NCBI GenBank assembly: GCA_027488195.1
Contig: JAIYCD010000323.1
Coordinates: forward strand, 1-60,899
Direction of reading: 5' to 3'
Length of the DNA: 60,899 nt
Source: Acetobacteraceae bacterium
GTDB lineage: Bacteria; Pseudomonadota; Alphaproteobacteria; Acetobacterales; Acetobacteraceae
Positions 15,330 to 21,897 of the stretch are shown one piece after another (position 1 is the first letter of the stretch; each line of letters opens with the position of its first letter). The translations under genes and the position numbers were made by a program. Under the pieces are notes generated by a model. That model was given only the letters and a program-made list of their open reading frames with translations, was not told the DNA's origin and searched no databases.

Positions 15330-16390
15330 GCTGCCTTCGCCTTCTGCTCGGCACGCAGCTTGTTCACGATCTCCTGCGCGCGCTCCTCGCTCACGCCGTA
15401 GTCGTCGACCAGCTTCTTCGTGCCGAATTCCTTCTTGCGGAACGTCTCGCGGATCTCGTGCATGTCCTCCGTGGTCAGCACGACGGGGCCAGCCGTGACG
15501 ACGGGCGCGGCGGCTGGGGCGGCGTTCTGCGGCTGCTTCGTGCGGCTGGCAGCGGCGCCGGCGTATTGCTCCGGCATGGGCTCGCCGCGGCGGTGAAGGC
15601 TGAGCTTGTCGGCCTTCTGCCGCACGGTGTAGGTGCCGGTGATCGGCAGACCGGGCAGTGCATTCAGGGCATCGTAAATGGCCTCAATCCGCATCGTGGT
15701 GGGGAACAGGCGACGCAGGAGGGCCAGGCGTTCCTCCGTCCAGGGACTGTCTTTGCGGAGGGCGCGGTCCTGCTTGGTGGGCTCGGCCTTGGGCTCGGCT
15801 TTCGACGGCTCGGCCAGGTTCTCGGCCACGGCGTCGGCTAGGCCGGTCTGGGCCTTCTCCTCTTCGGTATCAGTGCCCGCGATCTCGCGCTCGCGCTCCA
15901 CGATCTCGATGTCAAGCTCGGCTTGCGTGTCGGTCAGCACCGCTTCGGATGGGCCTTCGACCGTAGGCAGGATCGCGGCCCAGCGGCTGCCTTGCCACTG
16001 GTTGCTGACAATCTCGACGGGCAGGCGTTCCGCGATGCCCCAGCATCGAAGCGCGCCGAGGATCGTGCCCATGAAGCGGGCCAGCGCATTGCCGTCGGCC
16101 GGCTGGTACCAGGGCTGTTGATCCGTGATGCTTCCGGAAGCCGCGTTGGCGTTCGCCTCCCAGGCGTTGAGGGCCCGCGCGAAGTCGGTACTCATCATGG
16201 CGGGCGGCGGCGCATCGCCGCGCGGCGCCTCGCGATCGAGGAGGGCCTGCGCGACTTCCTGCAGCTCCTCCATCACCATCATGGCGTCATCATCGCTGCC
16301 GAGGCGGACGCTCAGCGTGTTCATGTGCCGCGTGCACGCGATCCAGCCGCGCAGCTCCTCGCGCGAGAGGGTGGCGAGGGGGTGCGTCAT
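15326..16390 (-). CDS. Phage protein with GcrA/Myb-like DNA-binding domain
   Basis: A 354-residue protein, with the start at 16390 chosen from its ATGA overlap with the cupin gene. Residues about 215-268 (SPWTEERLALLRRLF...TVRQKADKLSLHRRG) fit the Myb/SANT-like HTH of GcrA-type regulators. The N-terminal half is helical and unrecognised, with a charged linker (160-212). The C-terminal segment (KKEFGTKKLVDDYGVSEERAQEIVNKLR) looks like a second helical module. It may regulate phage or host promoters. Confidence 0.55.
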   Translation of the reverse strand: MTHPLATLSREELRGWIACTRHMNTLSVRLGSDDDAMMVMEELQEVAQALLDREAPRGDAPPPAMMSTDFARALNAWEANANAASGSITDQQPWYQPADGNALARFMGTILGALRCWGIAERLPVEIVSNQWQGSRWAAILPTVEGPSEAVLTDTQAELDIEIVEREREIAGTDTEEEKAQTGLADAVAENLAEPSKAEPKAEPTKQDRALRKDSPWTEERLALLRRLFPTTMRIEAIYDALNALPGLPITGTYTVRQKADKLSLHRRGEPMPEQYAGAAASRTKQPQNAAPAAAPVVTAGPVVLTTEDMHEIRETFRKKEFGTKKLVDDYGVSEERAQEIVNKLRAEQKAKAA

Positions 16391-16923
16391 GCGTCGCACC
16401 CCTTGCCGACGACTTCGCCGTGCTCGCCGGCGGTGAAGTCGCGCCAGTGGACGAAGCGCTCGCCATCGCCATGGCCGGGGCACCAGAAGCCCCACTCGCG
16501 GGCGCGGGGGCCAACGAGGAAGAGCGTCCAGGCGGGGATGGGGTTGCCCTCGGCGTCGCGGTGCAGCACCACGCGGTGACGATGCTCGGGCTCGCGCACG
16601 ATCACGTCACCCACCTGGCGCTCGACGGCGCCGGTCGGGAGCTGCTCGATGTAGCCGCCCTTCAGGATGATGCCGCAGCTGGCCCAGGGGTGATCGTGCA
16701 GGGCTCGGTCATCATCGTCGCGCAGGAACTGGTGGAGGTAGCAGGCCGGGCCGTCACCGCGCGGGGTGATGAACCAGCGGCGCAGATACGGGTCGCTCTC
16801 GCCGCCGATCGTCACGCCGTGGGGCGGGTGCGGCGGGTTGTGGGTGAGCGTCGTATTGATCAGCCGGAACAGAATGTGATCGCAGAGGAATGGCGGCAGC
16901 CGGAAGGTGGGGATTTCGGTCAT
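16387..16923 (-). CDS. Cupin-fold phage protein
   Basis: A 178-residue protein. HDHPWASCGIILKGGYIEQL...VGDVIVREPEHRHRVV is a cupin double-stranded beta-helix with metal-ligand histidines. The start at 16923 forms TGATG with the upstream 33-residue gene. Its substrate is unknown; small phage cupins often sit among modification or metabolism genes. Confidence 0.7.
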   Translation of the reverse strand: MTEIPTFRLPPFLCDHILFRLINTTLTHNPPHPPHGVTIGGESDPYLRRWFITPRGDGPACYLHQFLRDDDDRALHDHPWASCGIILKGGYIEQLPTGAVERQVGDVIVREPEHRHRVVLHRDAEGNPIPAWTLFLVGPRAREWGFWCPGHGDGERFVHWRDFTAGEHGEVVGKGCDA

Positions 16924-17024
16924 CAGAAGGGCACTCCGTGGGTGATGAGCCACGCGCAGGCGAGGCCGAGGGCGGCGGCGAGGGTCAGCTCTCGCCAGGA
17001 GGGGAGCGGGCGCCAGGACTTCAT
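16923..17024 (-). CDS. 33-residue single-pass membrane microprotein
   Basis: MKSWRPLPSWRELTL starts a short basic N-terminus followed by a hydrophobic helix (AAALGLACAWLI) and ends GVPF. The start overlaps the upstream stop by 4 bp (ATGA) and its stop overlaps the cupin start (TGATG). Both junctions support translation. Confidence 0.55.
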   Translation of the reverse strand: MKSWRPLPSWRELTLAAALGLACAWLITHGVPF

Positions 17025-17284
17025 GCGCGCTGGCCCGGGCGGGGGTGGTCCGCGCGCTCATTCGCCTCGGCCGCCGCGATCAGCGCGTCGAGCAAGGGTG
17101 CCCAGCCCCAGCGCTCGCGCGCGGTGGGCATGGCGGCGCGCCACATGCGCAAGGCGGAGGACGGGACAGGGCAGGCGCGGAGCAGGGCCTGGGCGAGAGC
17201 GATGCGCTCGGCCTCGGGATCGGTCGGGAGGGGCGCGATGCGCGCGGCAAGCGTGGCATCGGCGTGGCGGGGGATAGGGGTCAT
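17021..17284 (-). CDS. Hypothetical early protein
   Basis: An 87-residue helical, alanine- and arginine-rich protein without a recognised motif. It overlaps both neighbours by 4 bp, which supports it as a real member of the early operon. Confidence 0.5.
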   Translation of the reverse strand: MTPIPRHADATLAARIAPLPTDPEAERIALAQALLRACPVPSSALRMWRAAMPTARERWGWAPLLDALIAAAEANERADHPRPGQRA

Positions 17285-17517
17285 CGGCCGGCCTCGGCCG
17301 CGACCAGGGGCCGCTCGGCGAAGAGGGGCGCCATGGTGCGCAGCTCACCCGCGCGGGTCTTGAAGACCTTGGCCTCGGCGTCGCTGGTCGAGGACTTCGC
17401 GGCTTCGTCCAGCGCGTCGGCCATCCAGAGGAGGTGGTCGCTGGTCGTGTTGGGCAGGGTGATCTGGCGCCGCATGATGAGGTGCAGCGCGGCGTCGGTG
17501 GGGTGGAGGTGGATCAT
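17281..17517 (-). CDS. Hypothetical early protein
   Basis: A 78-residue helical protein (MIHLHPTDAALHLIMRRQ...). The start at 17517 is fixed by the ATGA overlap with the upstream gene; an upstream ATG at 17541 would lie inside it. No recognised domain. Confidence 0.5.
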   Translation of the reverse strand: MIHLHPTDAALHLIMRRQITLPNTTSDHLLWMADALDEAAKSSTSDAEAKVFKTRAGELRTMAPLFAERPLVAAEAGR

Positions 17518-17762
17518 CGCGCCACGCTCCGCTTCGGGCACCAGCCGGGCGGGCGGTCATCGCGCTGCCATTCCCAGCTGATGCGGCGCGGGCCGCCCTC
17601 GGTGCCCAGGCAGCGCGCGCTGGTGCCGTGGGGGCCGAGCGTGCCGGCATGGTGGTGGCGGGTGACCAGGTGCTGGCAGCCGAGGCAGCGCAGCGGCTCA
17701 GGCGGGGGCGGCGGCGGCGCGTCGTGCGCCGCGTTCGCGATCATCTCGGGGATGGTGAGCAT
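17514..17762 (-). CDS. Small cysteine-containing early protein
   Basis: An 82-residue protein with CLGC at 26-29, further cysteines at 51 and 74, and a histidine cluster (RHHH), suggesting one zinc site. It is the first gene of the leftward early operon, about 40 bp downstream of the candidate PL promoter and operator O1. Confidence 0.55.
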   Translation of the reverse strand: MLTIPEMIANAAHDAPPPPPPEPLRCLGCQHLVTRHHHAGTLGPHGTSARCLGTEGGPRRISWEWQRDDRPPGWCPKRSVAR

Positions 17763-17800
17763 CAGGGCCTCCAGCGCCGCGACGTGCGGCGATGGGACGA

Positions 17801-17829
17801 ATAATGCACATGGTGCAAAACAAGCACAA
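17801..17829 (-). promoter_or_regulatory. Candidate leftward early promoter PL
   Basis: On the minus strand: -35 TTGTGC (17824-17829), a 17-bp spacer and -10 CATTAT (17801-17806). Operator O1 occupies the spacer and -35, so repressor binding would block it. Confidence 0.55.
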
Positions 17830-17852
17830 GGGCTTTATTGCGCCAGATGCAA
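17813..17852. promoter_or_regulatory. Operators O1 and O2 (TTGC-N7-GCAA type)
   Basis: GTGC-N7-GCAC at 17813-17827 and TTGC-N7-GCAA at 17838-17852 are 15-bp dyads with centres 25 bp apart. The same pattern occurs beside the repressor gene (19251-19314), so they are probable S24 repressor sites. Confidence 0.6.
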
Positions 17853-17867
17853 AATTCTCGCTATGAT
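17838..17867 (+). promoter_or_regulatory. Candidate rightward promoter for the 17897 gene
   Basis: -35 TTGCGC (17838-17843), 18-bp spacer and -10 TATGAT (17862-17867). Operator O2 overlaps the -35. Confidence 0.5.
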
Positions 17868-17896
17868 GATCCCGTCACTAACCAATGGAGGATGTG

Positions 17897-18256
17897 ATGA
17901 ACAGTGTTTCTGCGGCCGCATTCAGCGAAATGGAGTTCGGCCCAAGCCAGGATCAGCTGGCCGGTGGCCGGTGGCTGATGCAGGAGTGCGCCAGTCAGCC
18001 CTTTTCGATCGAGGCAGCGGGCTGGATGGTGGATGGGCGCGGCGGCTGGCGGTTTGTCATCGCGCTGGGGGATCAGCCGGACTGCTCACCCGCTTTTGCC
18101 TTCGCGTGCATTGCCGACGTGATGCACCGTGCGGTGCCGCCCGGCACCTATTCGGGGGCGCAGCCGATCGCTCTGAGAGATATCGTGGTGGTGGAGGCGC
18201 TATTGCCGCGGCGCGATGCGCTTAGCTCGCGGAGTGTCGGCGTCGGCTCTGCGTGA
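17897..18256 (+). CDS. Hypothetical protein in immunity region
   Basis: A 119-residue protein. The start at 17897 is preferred over 17885 because GGAGG lies at 17888-17892. The core is a mixed alpha/beta segment (WMVDGRGGWRFVIALGDQ). It is transcribed alone, away from the early operon, under an operator-overlapped promoter, and converges on the repressor operon. No known family recognised. Confidence 0.55.
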   Translation: MNSVSAAAFSEMEFGPSQDQLAGGRWLMQECASQPFSIEAAGWMVDGRGGWRFVIALGDQPDCSPAFAFACIADVMHRAVPPGTYSGAQPIALRDIVVVEALLPRRDALSSRSVGVGSA

Positions 18257-18262
18257 CGCTCA

Positions 18263-18625
18263 TCACCGGCCTGGAGAGCGGAAGTCGTTGACGACTTTCT
18301 GAGGGTCTTGAGAGGCAATGCGATCCTCCTGAGGGACCGCTTGCCATGTCTCCCACATCGCGTCGTAGGCGGCGCGATAGCGGGCGGCCACATCAGCGAT
18401 CTGCACGGCTGATGGCCATTCTGCTGGATCAAGGCGCGAGGATTCGCGGGCGCGCGGGCGGGGGAGCGGGGTCGGCTCACCGGGTGCGGCGACTACGAGG
18501 CCGATGGGGTGCTCGCGAAGTGCCGCTCCTGTCGTCGAGATCAGCTTGCTCAACGCCGCCGCTTCCACTGCGGCCGCCCGCCATTCCTTGCAGGCCTTGG
18601 TGTAGGCCGATCCCGAATCAGACAT
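18263..18625 (-). CDS. Hypothetical protein downstream of repressor
   Basis: A 120-residue helical protein (ACKEWRAAAVEAAALSKLISTTGAALREH). It starts 2 bp after the repressor stop and is likely expressed with it in the lysogen. A lysogenic function such as superinfection exclusion is possible but not shown by any motif. Confidence 0.55.
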   Translation of the reverse strand: MSDSGSAYTKACKEWRAAAVEAAALSKLISTTGAALREHPIGLVVAAPGEPTPLPRPRARESSRLDPAEWPSAVQIADVAARYRAAYDAMWETWQAVPQEDRIASQDPQKVVNDFRSPGR

Positions 18626-18627
18626 CG

Positions 18628-19230
18628 CTATCTCCTTTGCACCCAGCGCACGACGGCTGCGGTCCGGAGGTGGACGTCCGGCCCCGCTTCCATCGTTTCA
18701 TAGCTGTAGAGGCGCACGGTGCCGGGCGCGCCGCCCTTCATGACCTTCTTCACCAGGCGCTGGCCATCCATTGTCTCGACGACGCAATCCTCGTTGTAGA
18801 GGTCCTTTCTGTTGACGGGCGTCTCTTCGCAGAAGAGCACATCTCCGGGCCGATAGGCCGGCATCATCGATGTTCCAGTGACCCGCACTGCAACGGGACT
18901 GGCCATGCCCGGAGGCGCGGGCAGTATCTCTCCATCGTCTTCGAGCGGAAAGACGACAGCTCCCGCTCCGACAGTGCCGCACATCCTCGCGTAGCTCTGT
19001 TCCGTCAGGACTTCGGTTGGGTCGGTCACGCCGAGCGCGCGCATGATGGCAAGGAACTTGGTGGCGAAAATCGGCTGCGCGCCCGACTCATATCGGGAGA
19101 CCTGCGAAGCTGAGCACTCGGCCTTGGCTGCCAGCTCCTCCTGATTCAGCTTGGCGGCGTCTCGCATGACGGTTAGCCGCGTAAACGGCCGCCCTGCCTT
19201 GACTTTCGAGGATGTCCGCGGCCTGCCCAT
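18628..19230 (-). CDS. CI-like phage repressor, XRE HTH plus S24 peptidase domain
   Basis: A 200-residue repressor. The HTH is at about 17-60 (LTVMRDAAKLNQEELAAKAECSASQVSRYESG) and the S24 domain follows, with GTSMMPAYRPGD containing the catalytic Ser121 and a lysine pair at about 161-162. The start at 19230 is preferred over 19323, because the operators (19251-19314) lie between them. It divides the immunity region as lambda cI does and probably represses both early operons; the catalytic dyad suggests RecA-dependent inactivation. Confidence 0.92.
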   Translation of the reverse strand: MGRPRTSSKVKAGRPFTRLTVMRDAAKLNQEELAAKAECSASQVSRYESGAQPIFATKFLAIMRALGVTDPTEVLTEQSYARMCGTVGAGAVVFPLEDDGEILPAPPGMASPVAVRVTGTSMMPAYRPGDVLFCEETPVNRKDLYNEDCVVETMDGQRLVKKVMKGGAPGTVRLYSYETMEAGPDVHLRTAAVVRWVQRR

Positions 19231-19250
19231 GCGCCGATGGTCGGCGCTGC

Positions 19251-19314
19251 ATGCAAAAAAAGCCAGAGCGTCAGATGCAAAACCCCTTCCCTTTGGGTTT
19301 TGCTTGTGGTGCAA
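19251..19314. promoter_or_regulatory. Operators O3-O5 between repressor and Cro-like gene
   Basis: Three dyads share the GC-N7-GC frame: ATGC-N7-GCCA at 19251-19265, GAGC-N7-GCAA at 19266-19280 and TTGC-N7-GCAA at 19300-19314. The last abuts the Cro-like start codon. Confidence 0.6.
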
Positions 19315-19315
19315 T

Positions 19316-19564
19316 ATGACCATGACCCTCTCCGATTACCTCAAGCAGAACGGCATCACGCAGCTCGCCTTCGCGGCGCGGCTCGGGGTGCATAGCTCCA
19401 CCGTCAGCCGATTGTGCCGGGGTGAGACGGTGCCCGAGGCCGCGCTGATCGCAGCCATCGCGCGGGAGACGGCCGGCGCCGTCCTGCCAAATGACCTGTT
19501 CCCCGCCGTGATGGCGCAAGTCCCGGTCGGTGATGCGCCGGCGCAGAAGAGCGAGGCCGCGTGA
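19316..19564 (+). CDS. Cro-like HTH protein
   Basis: An 82-residue protein with an HTH at about residues 5-45 (LSDYLKQNGITQLAFAARLGVHSSTVSRLCRGE). It is divergent from the repressor. The first ATG at 19316 is only 1 bp from operator O5, so the message may be leaderless or start at the second ATG (19322). Its role is presumably lytic repression of the CI promoter. Confidence 0.8.
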   Translation: MTMTLSDYLKQNGITQLAFAARLGVHSSTVSRLCRGETVPEAALIAAIARETAGAVLPNDLFPAVMAQVPVGDAPAQKSEAA

Positions 19565-19800
19565 TGCGAACCACCCGCACCGTTTCCCATCCCCGTTGGC
19601 CGGGCTTCCGGCTGAGCCCGCAGGATCGGCGCGTCATGCGCGAGGGTGCGCGCCTGGCGGCAAGCTGGGCCAAGCCGCCGGCTGCGCTGGCCGAGACGCC
19701 ATTCCTGCGCGCCATCACCCAGTGGGGTGCGGCGGCAGGGACCGCCGATCCGGCGGCGCCGATTCTGGTAGCCCCTCCTCCGTCTCCCGCAGGCGCATAA
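19564..19800 (+). CDS. Hypothetical early protein
   Basis: A 78-residue protein (MRTTRTVSHPRWPGFRLSPQDRRVM...). The start forms TGATG with the Cro-like stop, which supports coupling. The C-terminus is Ala/Pro-rich and overlaps the convergent minus-strand gene by 86 bp. No domain recognised. Confidence 0.45.
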   Translation: MRTTRTVSHPRWPGFRLSPQDRRVMREGARLAASWAKPPAALAETPFLRAITQWGAAAGTADPAAPILVAPPPSPAGA

Positions 19801-20005
19801 CCATGATGGCGCGGACAGCCTGGAACACTTCCCGCGATTCCACGTCGGGCCGCTCGCGGGCGCAGCGGTCCAGGAGAGCCTCGAAGGCTCTGCGCTGGAT
19901 CGGCTGGCGGTCGGCAAGGCGGGCGAGCACGCGGCCCAGCACCAAGCCCAGCGCATCAATCTGCGCCTGCTGGCGGGCCAGTTCCGCGCGCGTCTCCTCA
20001 TCCAT
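19715..20005 (-). CDS. Hypothetical helical protein, reverse strand
   Basis: A 96-residue protein (MDEETRAELARQQAQIDALGLVLGRVLARLADRQ...) with a long amphipathic helix typical of small phage proteins. GGAGAA precedes the start at 20005. It runs against the rightward operon and partly overlaps the preceding gene's 3' end. Confidence 0.5.
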   Translation of the reverse strand: MDEETRAELARQQAQIDALGLVLGRVLARLADRQPIQRRAFEALLDRCARERPDVESREVFQAVRAIMVMRLRETEEGLPESAPPDRRSLPPHPTG

Positions 20006-20092
20006 TTCGGTTCTCCATGGTGGTGGCGGCGCCCCCATGGTGGCGAAGGCCGGGGCATGCGTGCAAGCGCATGTTCCGGCCGGGCGCGCCTG

Positions 20093-20278
20093 ATGCCCGG
20101 GCCGGTCGCCCTGGCGGACCTGATCGCCGTCGCGCTCGCGCGCGTCACAGCGCGGCTGGCGGGGCAGGAGGTGGAGCGCATCGTCGTCATGCCGCAACCC
20201 TGCCGCGCCGCGCCACTGCATGCAGCCGGAAGCCGTCCAGCCGTTTTCGTGGAGCGTAACAATGTCCCCTCGCCGTGA
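20093..20278 (+). CDS. Possible small hypothetical protein
   Basis: A 61-residue open frame (MPGPVALADLIAVALARVTARLAGQ...) whose 3' end overlaps the CII-like gene by 17 bp. The helical N-terminal half looks protein-like, but there is no clear ribosome binding site. Low confidence. Confidence 0.3.
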   Translation: MPGPVALADLIAVALARVTARLAGQEVERIVVMPQPCRAAPLHAAGSRPAVFVERNNVPSP

Positions 20279-20723
20279 CATTCCCCAGCAGCATCGCAGT
20301 CTGAAGGCGCTGTTCCGCGTGCTGATCGCGCGTTGTGGTGGGTTGGATGCTGCCGCCACCTGCGTGCGCGTCGGCCGCTCCCAGCTGCACAACTACTGCG
20401 ACATGAACAGCGACCAGTTCGCGCCGATCGACGTGGTGGCCGAGTTGGAGGCGGTGGCGGGTGAGCCTCTGGTGACGGCGGATCTCGCGCGGCGCGCGGG
20501 CTGCATCCTGCTGCCCGTGGTGGGCGAGGGCGACGGGCTGCTGGCCCAGGATATGGCGGCCATCGCCATCGAGATCGGCGACACCTTCGAGGCCTACGGC
20601 CGGGCTATGGGCAATGATGGAAGGGTGGATGCGGGCGAGGCTGAGCAGCTCGAGCGTGAGTTGGCGGATGTGATGCGCGTCACCAGCCGGGCGCTCAACA
20701 ACCTCCGCAAGGCGCGCGCCTGA
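20262..20723 (+). CDS. Phage regulatory protein, possibly CII-like
   Basis: A 153-residue protein. The start at 20262 is chosen for a TGGAGCG ribosome binding site. Residues about 10-50 contain an HTH-like stretch (LKALFRVLIARCGGLDAAATCVRVGRSQLHNYCDM), followed by a helical domain. Its position after Cro and general shape match phage CII/YmfL-type regulators. The assignment is by analogy. Confidence 0.5.
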   Translation: MSPRRDIPQQHRSLKALFRVLIARCGGLDAAATCVRVGRSQLHNYCDMNSDQFAPIDVVAELEAVAGEPLVTADLARRAGCILLPVVGEGDGLLAQDMAAIAIEIGDTFEAYGRAMGNDGRVDAGEAEQLERELADVMRVTSRALNNLRKARA

Positions 20724-20809
20724 TGAGCGAAAAGCAGTGCATCCTATTCAGCGCCGTCATGTGGTGCGCCACCTGCCGCTACGTCCTGCTTGTGCGGGGG
20801 TGCCAGTGA
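20723..20809 (+). CDS. 28-residue cysteine-rich microprotein
   Basis: MSEKQCILFSAVMWCATCR is followed by YVLLVRGCQ. TGATG overlaps occur at both its start and its stop, linking the regulator gene to the membrane-protein gene. The CxxC and hydrophobic character suggest a membrane-associated peptide or a translational-coupling leader. Confidence 0.4.
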   Translation: MSEKQCILFSAVMWCATCRYVLLVRGCQ

Positions 20810-21195
20810 TGGCGGCGGCGTCCCTGATGTTCGCCGCCGCCTGCGCGCTGGCCCTCTGGCTGCTGAGCGTGCTGCCGCGCTGGATGCAGGTGGTGGTGAT
20901 CGGCGCGGGCCTCCTCGGCGCGGGCGTGCTGGTCGCGCATGCGGTGATCCGCCTCGATGGCGGCGTGCTGCTTGGCGCTCTGATGCTGCTGGCGGGCCTC
21001 TGGGGCCTCGACGTGATTCTGCGCGATCTGCGCGGCCAAATGAATTCTCCTTCCGGCCAAGCCCCCGGCGGCGCGCATGCGCCCGGTGAGGCCGGCGAGC
21101 GCGACGGCGAGCGACACGCGCCGATCCTCCCTGGCGTTTGCACAACTGCGGGGCGCGCCGGGCGCCCTCGCTCCTTTTCGGAGCGGGTTGGGTGA
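20809..21195 (+). CDS. Three-helix phage membrane protein
   Basis: A 128-residue protein with three hydrophobic helices at about 3-24, 28-48 and 50-72, then a polar tail. It resembles small holins or exclusion proteins, but lies between regulatory and replication genes rather than beside the endolysin. An early membrane function (exclusion or a second holin) is possible. Confidence 0.55.
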   Translation: MAAASLMFAAACALALWLLSVLPRWMQVVVIGAGLLGAGVLVAHAVIRLDGGVLLGALMLLAGLWGLDVILRDLRGQMNSPSGQAPGGAHAPGEAGERDGERHAPILPGVCTTAGRAGRPRSFSERVG

Positions 21196-21413
21196 GCGCG
21201 CAGCTCCTCGACAGGGTGGACGTCTTCAAGCGCCTCCGCGCCGCGTGCAAGGCGGCGGGCGGGCAGGCGAAATGGGCGGAGCGGCATGATCTTTCGCCCG
21301 CGCATGTCTCCGAGGTGCTGAACGCGAAGCGTGATCCCGGGCCCGCCGTGCTGGACGCGCTCGGCCTGAAGCGCGTGGTGAAATTCGCGGAAGTGCGAAG
21401 GGTCAACGGGTGA
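21192..21413 (+). CDS. Small HTH protein (YdaS/Cro-like)
   Basis: A 73-residue protein with a GTG start overlapping the previous stop (GTGA). DVFKRLRAACKAAGGQAKWAERHDLSPAHVSEVLNAKRDP is an HTH of the kind in YdaS-like regulators. Confidence 0.7.
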   Translation: MSAQLLDRVDVFKRLRAACKAAGGQAKWAERHDLSPAHVSEVLNAKRDPGPAVLDALGLKRVVKFAEVRRVNG

Positions 21414-21601
21414 GCGCGGCGCTGTCCTCCCCGCCTGCCGCGCTCTCGCCGGCCGCGCAGCGCGAGCTGGCGCAGAACATGCTCCTGGGCCAGCACTCGG
21501 TGACCTTTACGGCTGAATACACCGGCCTTTCCGAGAAGCGGGTGGACGCTATGGCGCAGGCACTTCGCGCGCAGCGGCGCATCCCGAAGGTGCGCCCATG
21601 A
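21410..21601 (+). CDS. Small hypothetical protein
   Basis: A 63-residue protein with a GTG start at a GTGA overlap. LGQHSVTFTAEYTGLSEKRVDAMAQALRAQRR could form an HTH-like pair of helices. No family recognised. Confidence 0.5.
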   Translation: MSAALSSPPAALSPAAQRELAQNMLLGQHSVTFTAEYTGLSEKRVDAMAQALRAQRRIPKVRP

Positions 21602-21897
21602 GCCATGCGGCCGAGAGCGGCGTGATGATGCCTGCCAGGCGCTGGCGCCTCTCGGCGGAGACGCGGGCCAGGATGTCGGCCGCGCGCGCTGGCGTGCCCA
21701 CCGGGCGAGCGATCCAGCCGCCGGCGGAAGAGGTGGTGGTGATGGTGCGGCTCTATCCAGCGATGTCGCTGCGCCGGCTCGCCAAGCGAGTGGGTTATGA
21801 CGTGAAGGTGGTGCGCCGGGCATTGGAGAAGGCGGGGGTGAAATTGCGCGCTCCTTGTATCCATGCGCGGCCCGATGGGGCTGCCCTGCATGACTGA
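21598..21897 (+). CDS. Small HTH-like hypothetical protein
   Basis: A 99-residue protein. Residues about 50-80 (VRLYPAMSLRRLAKRVGYDVKVVRRALEKAGVKL) have an HTH pattern. A 4-bp ATGA overlap couples it to the previous gene, and an 8-bp overlap to dnaB. Confidence 0.55.
   Translation: MSHAAESGVMMPARRWRLSAETRARMSAARAGVPTGRAIQPPAEEVVVMVRLYPAMSLRRLAKRVGYDVKVVRRALEKAGVKLRAPCIHARPDGAALHD

Noticed and set aside
18628-19323. Longer repressor start at 19323
   Set aside because: It would place operators O3-O5 inside the coding region, and the extra 31 residues do not resemble a repressor N-terminus.
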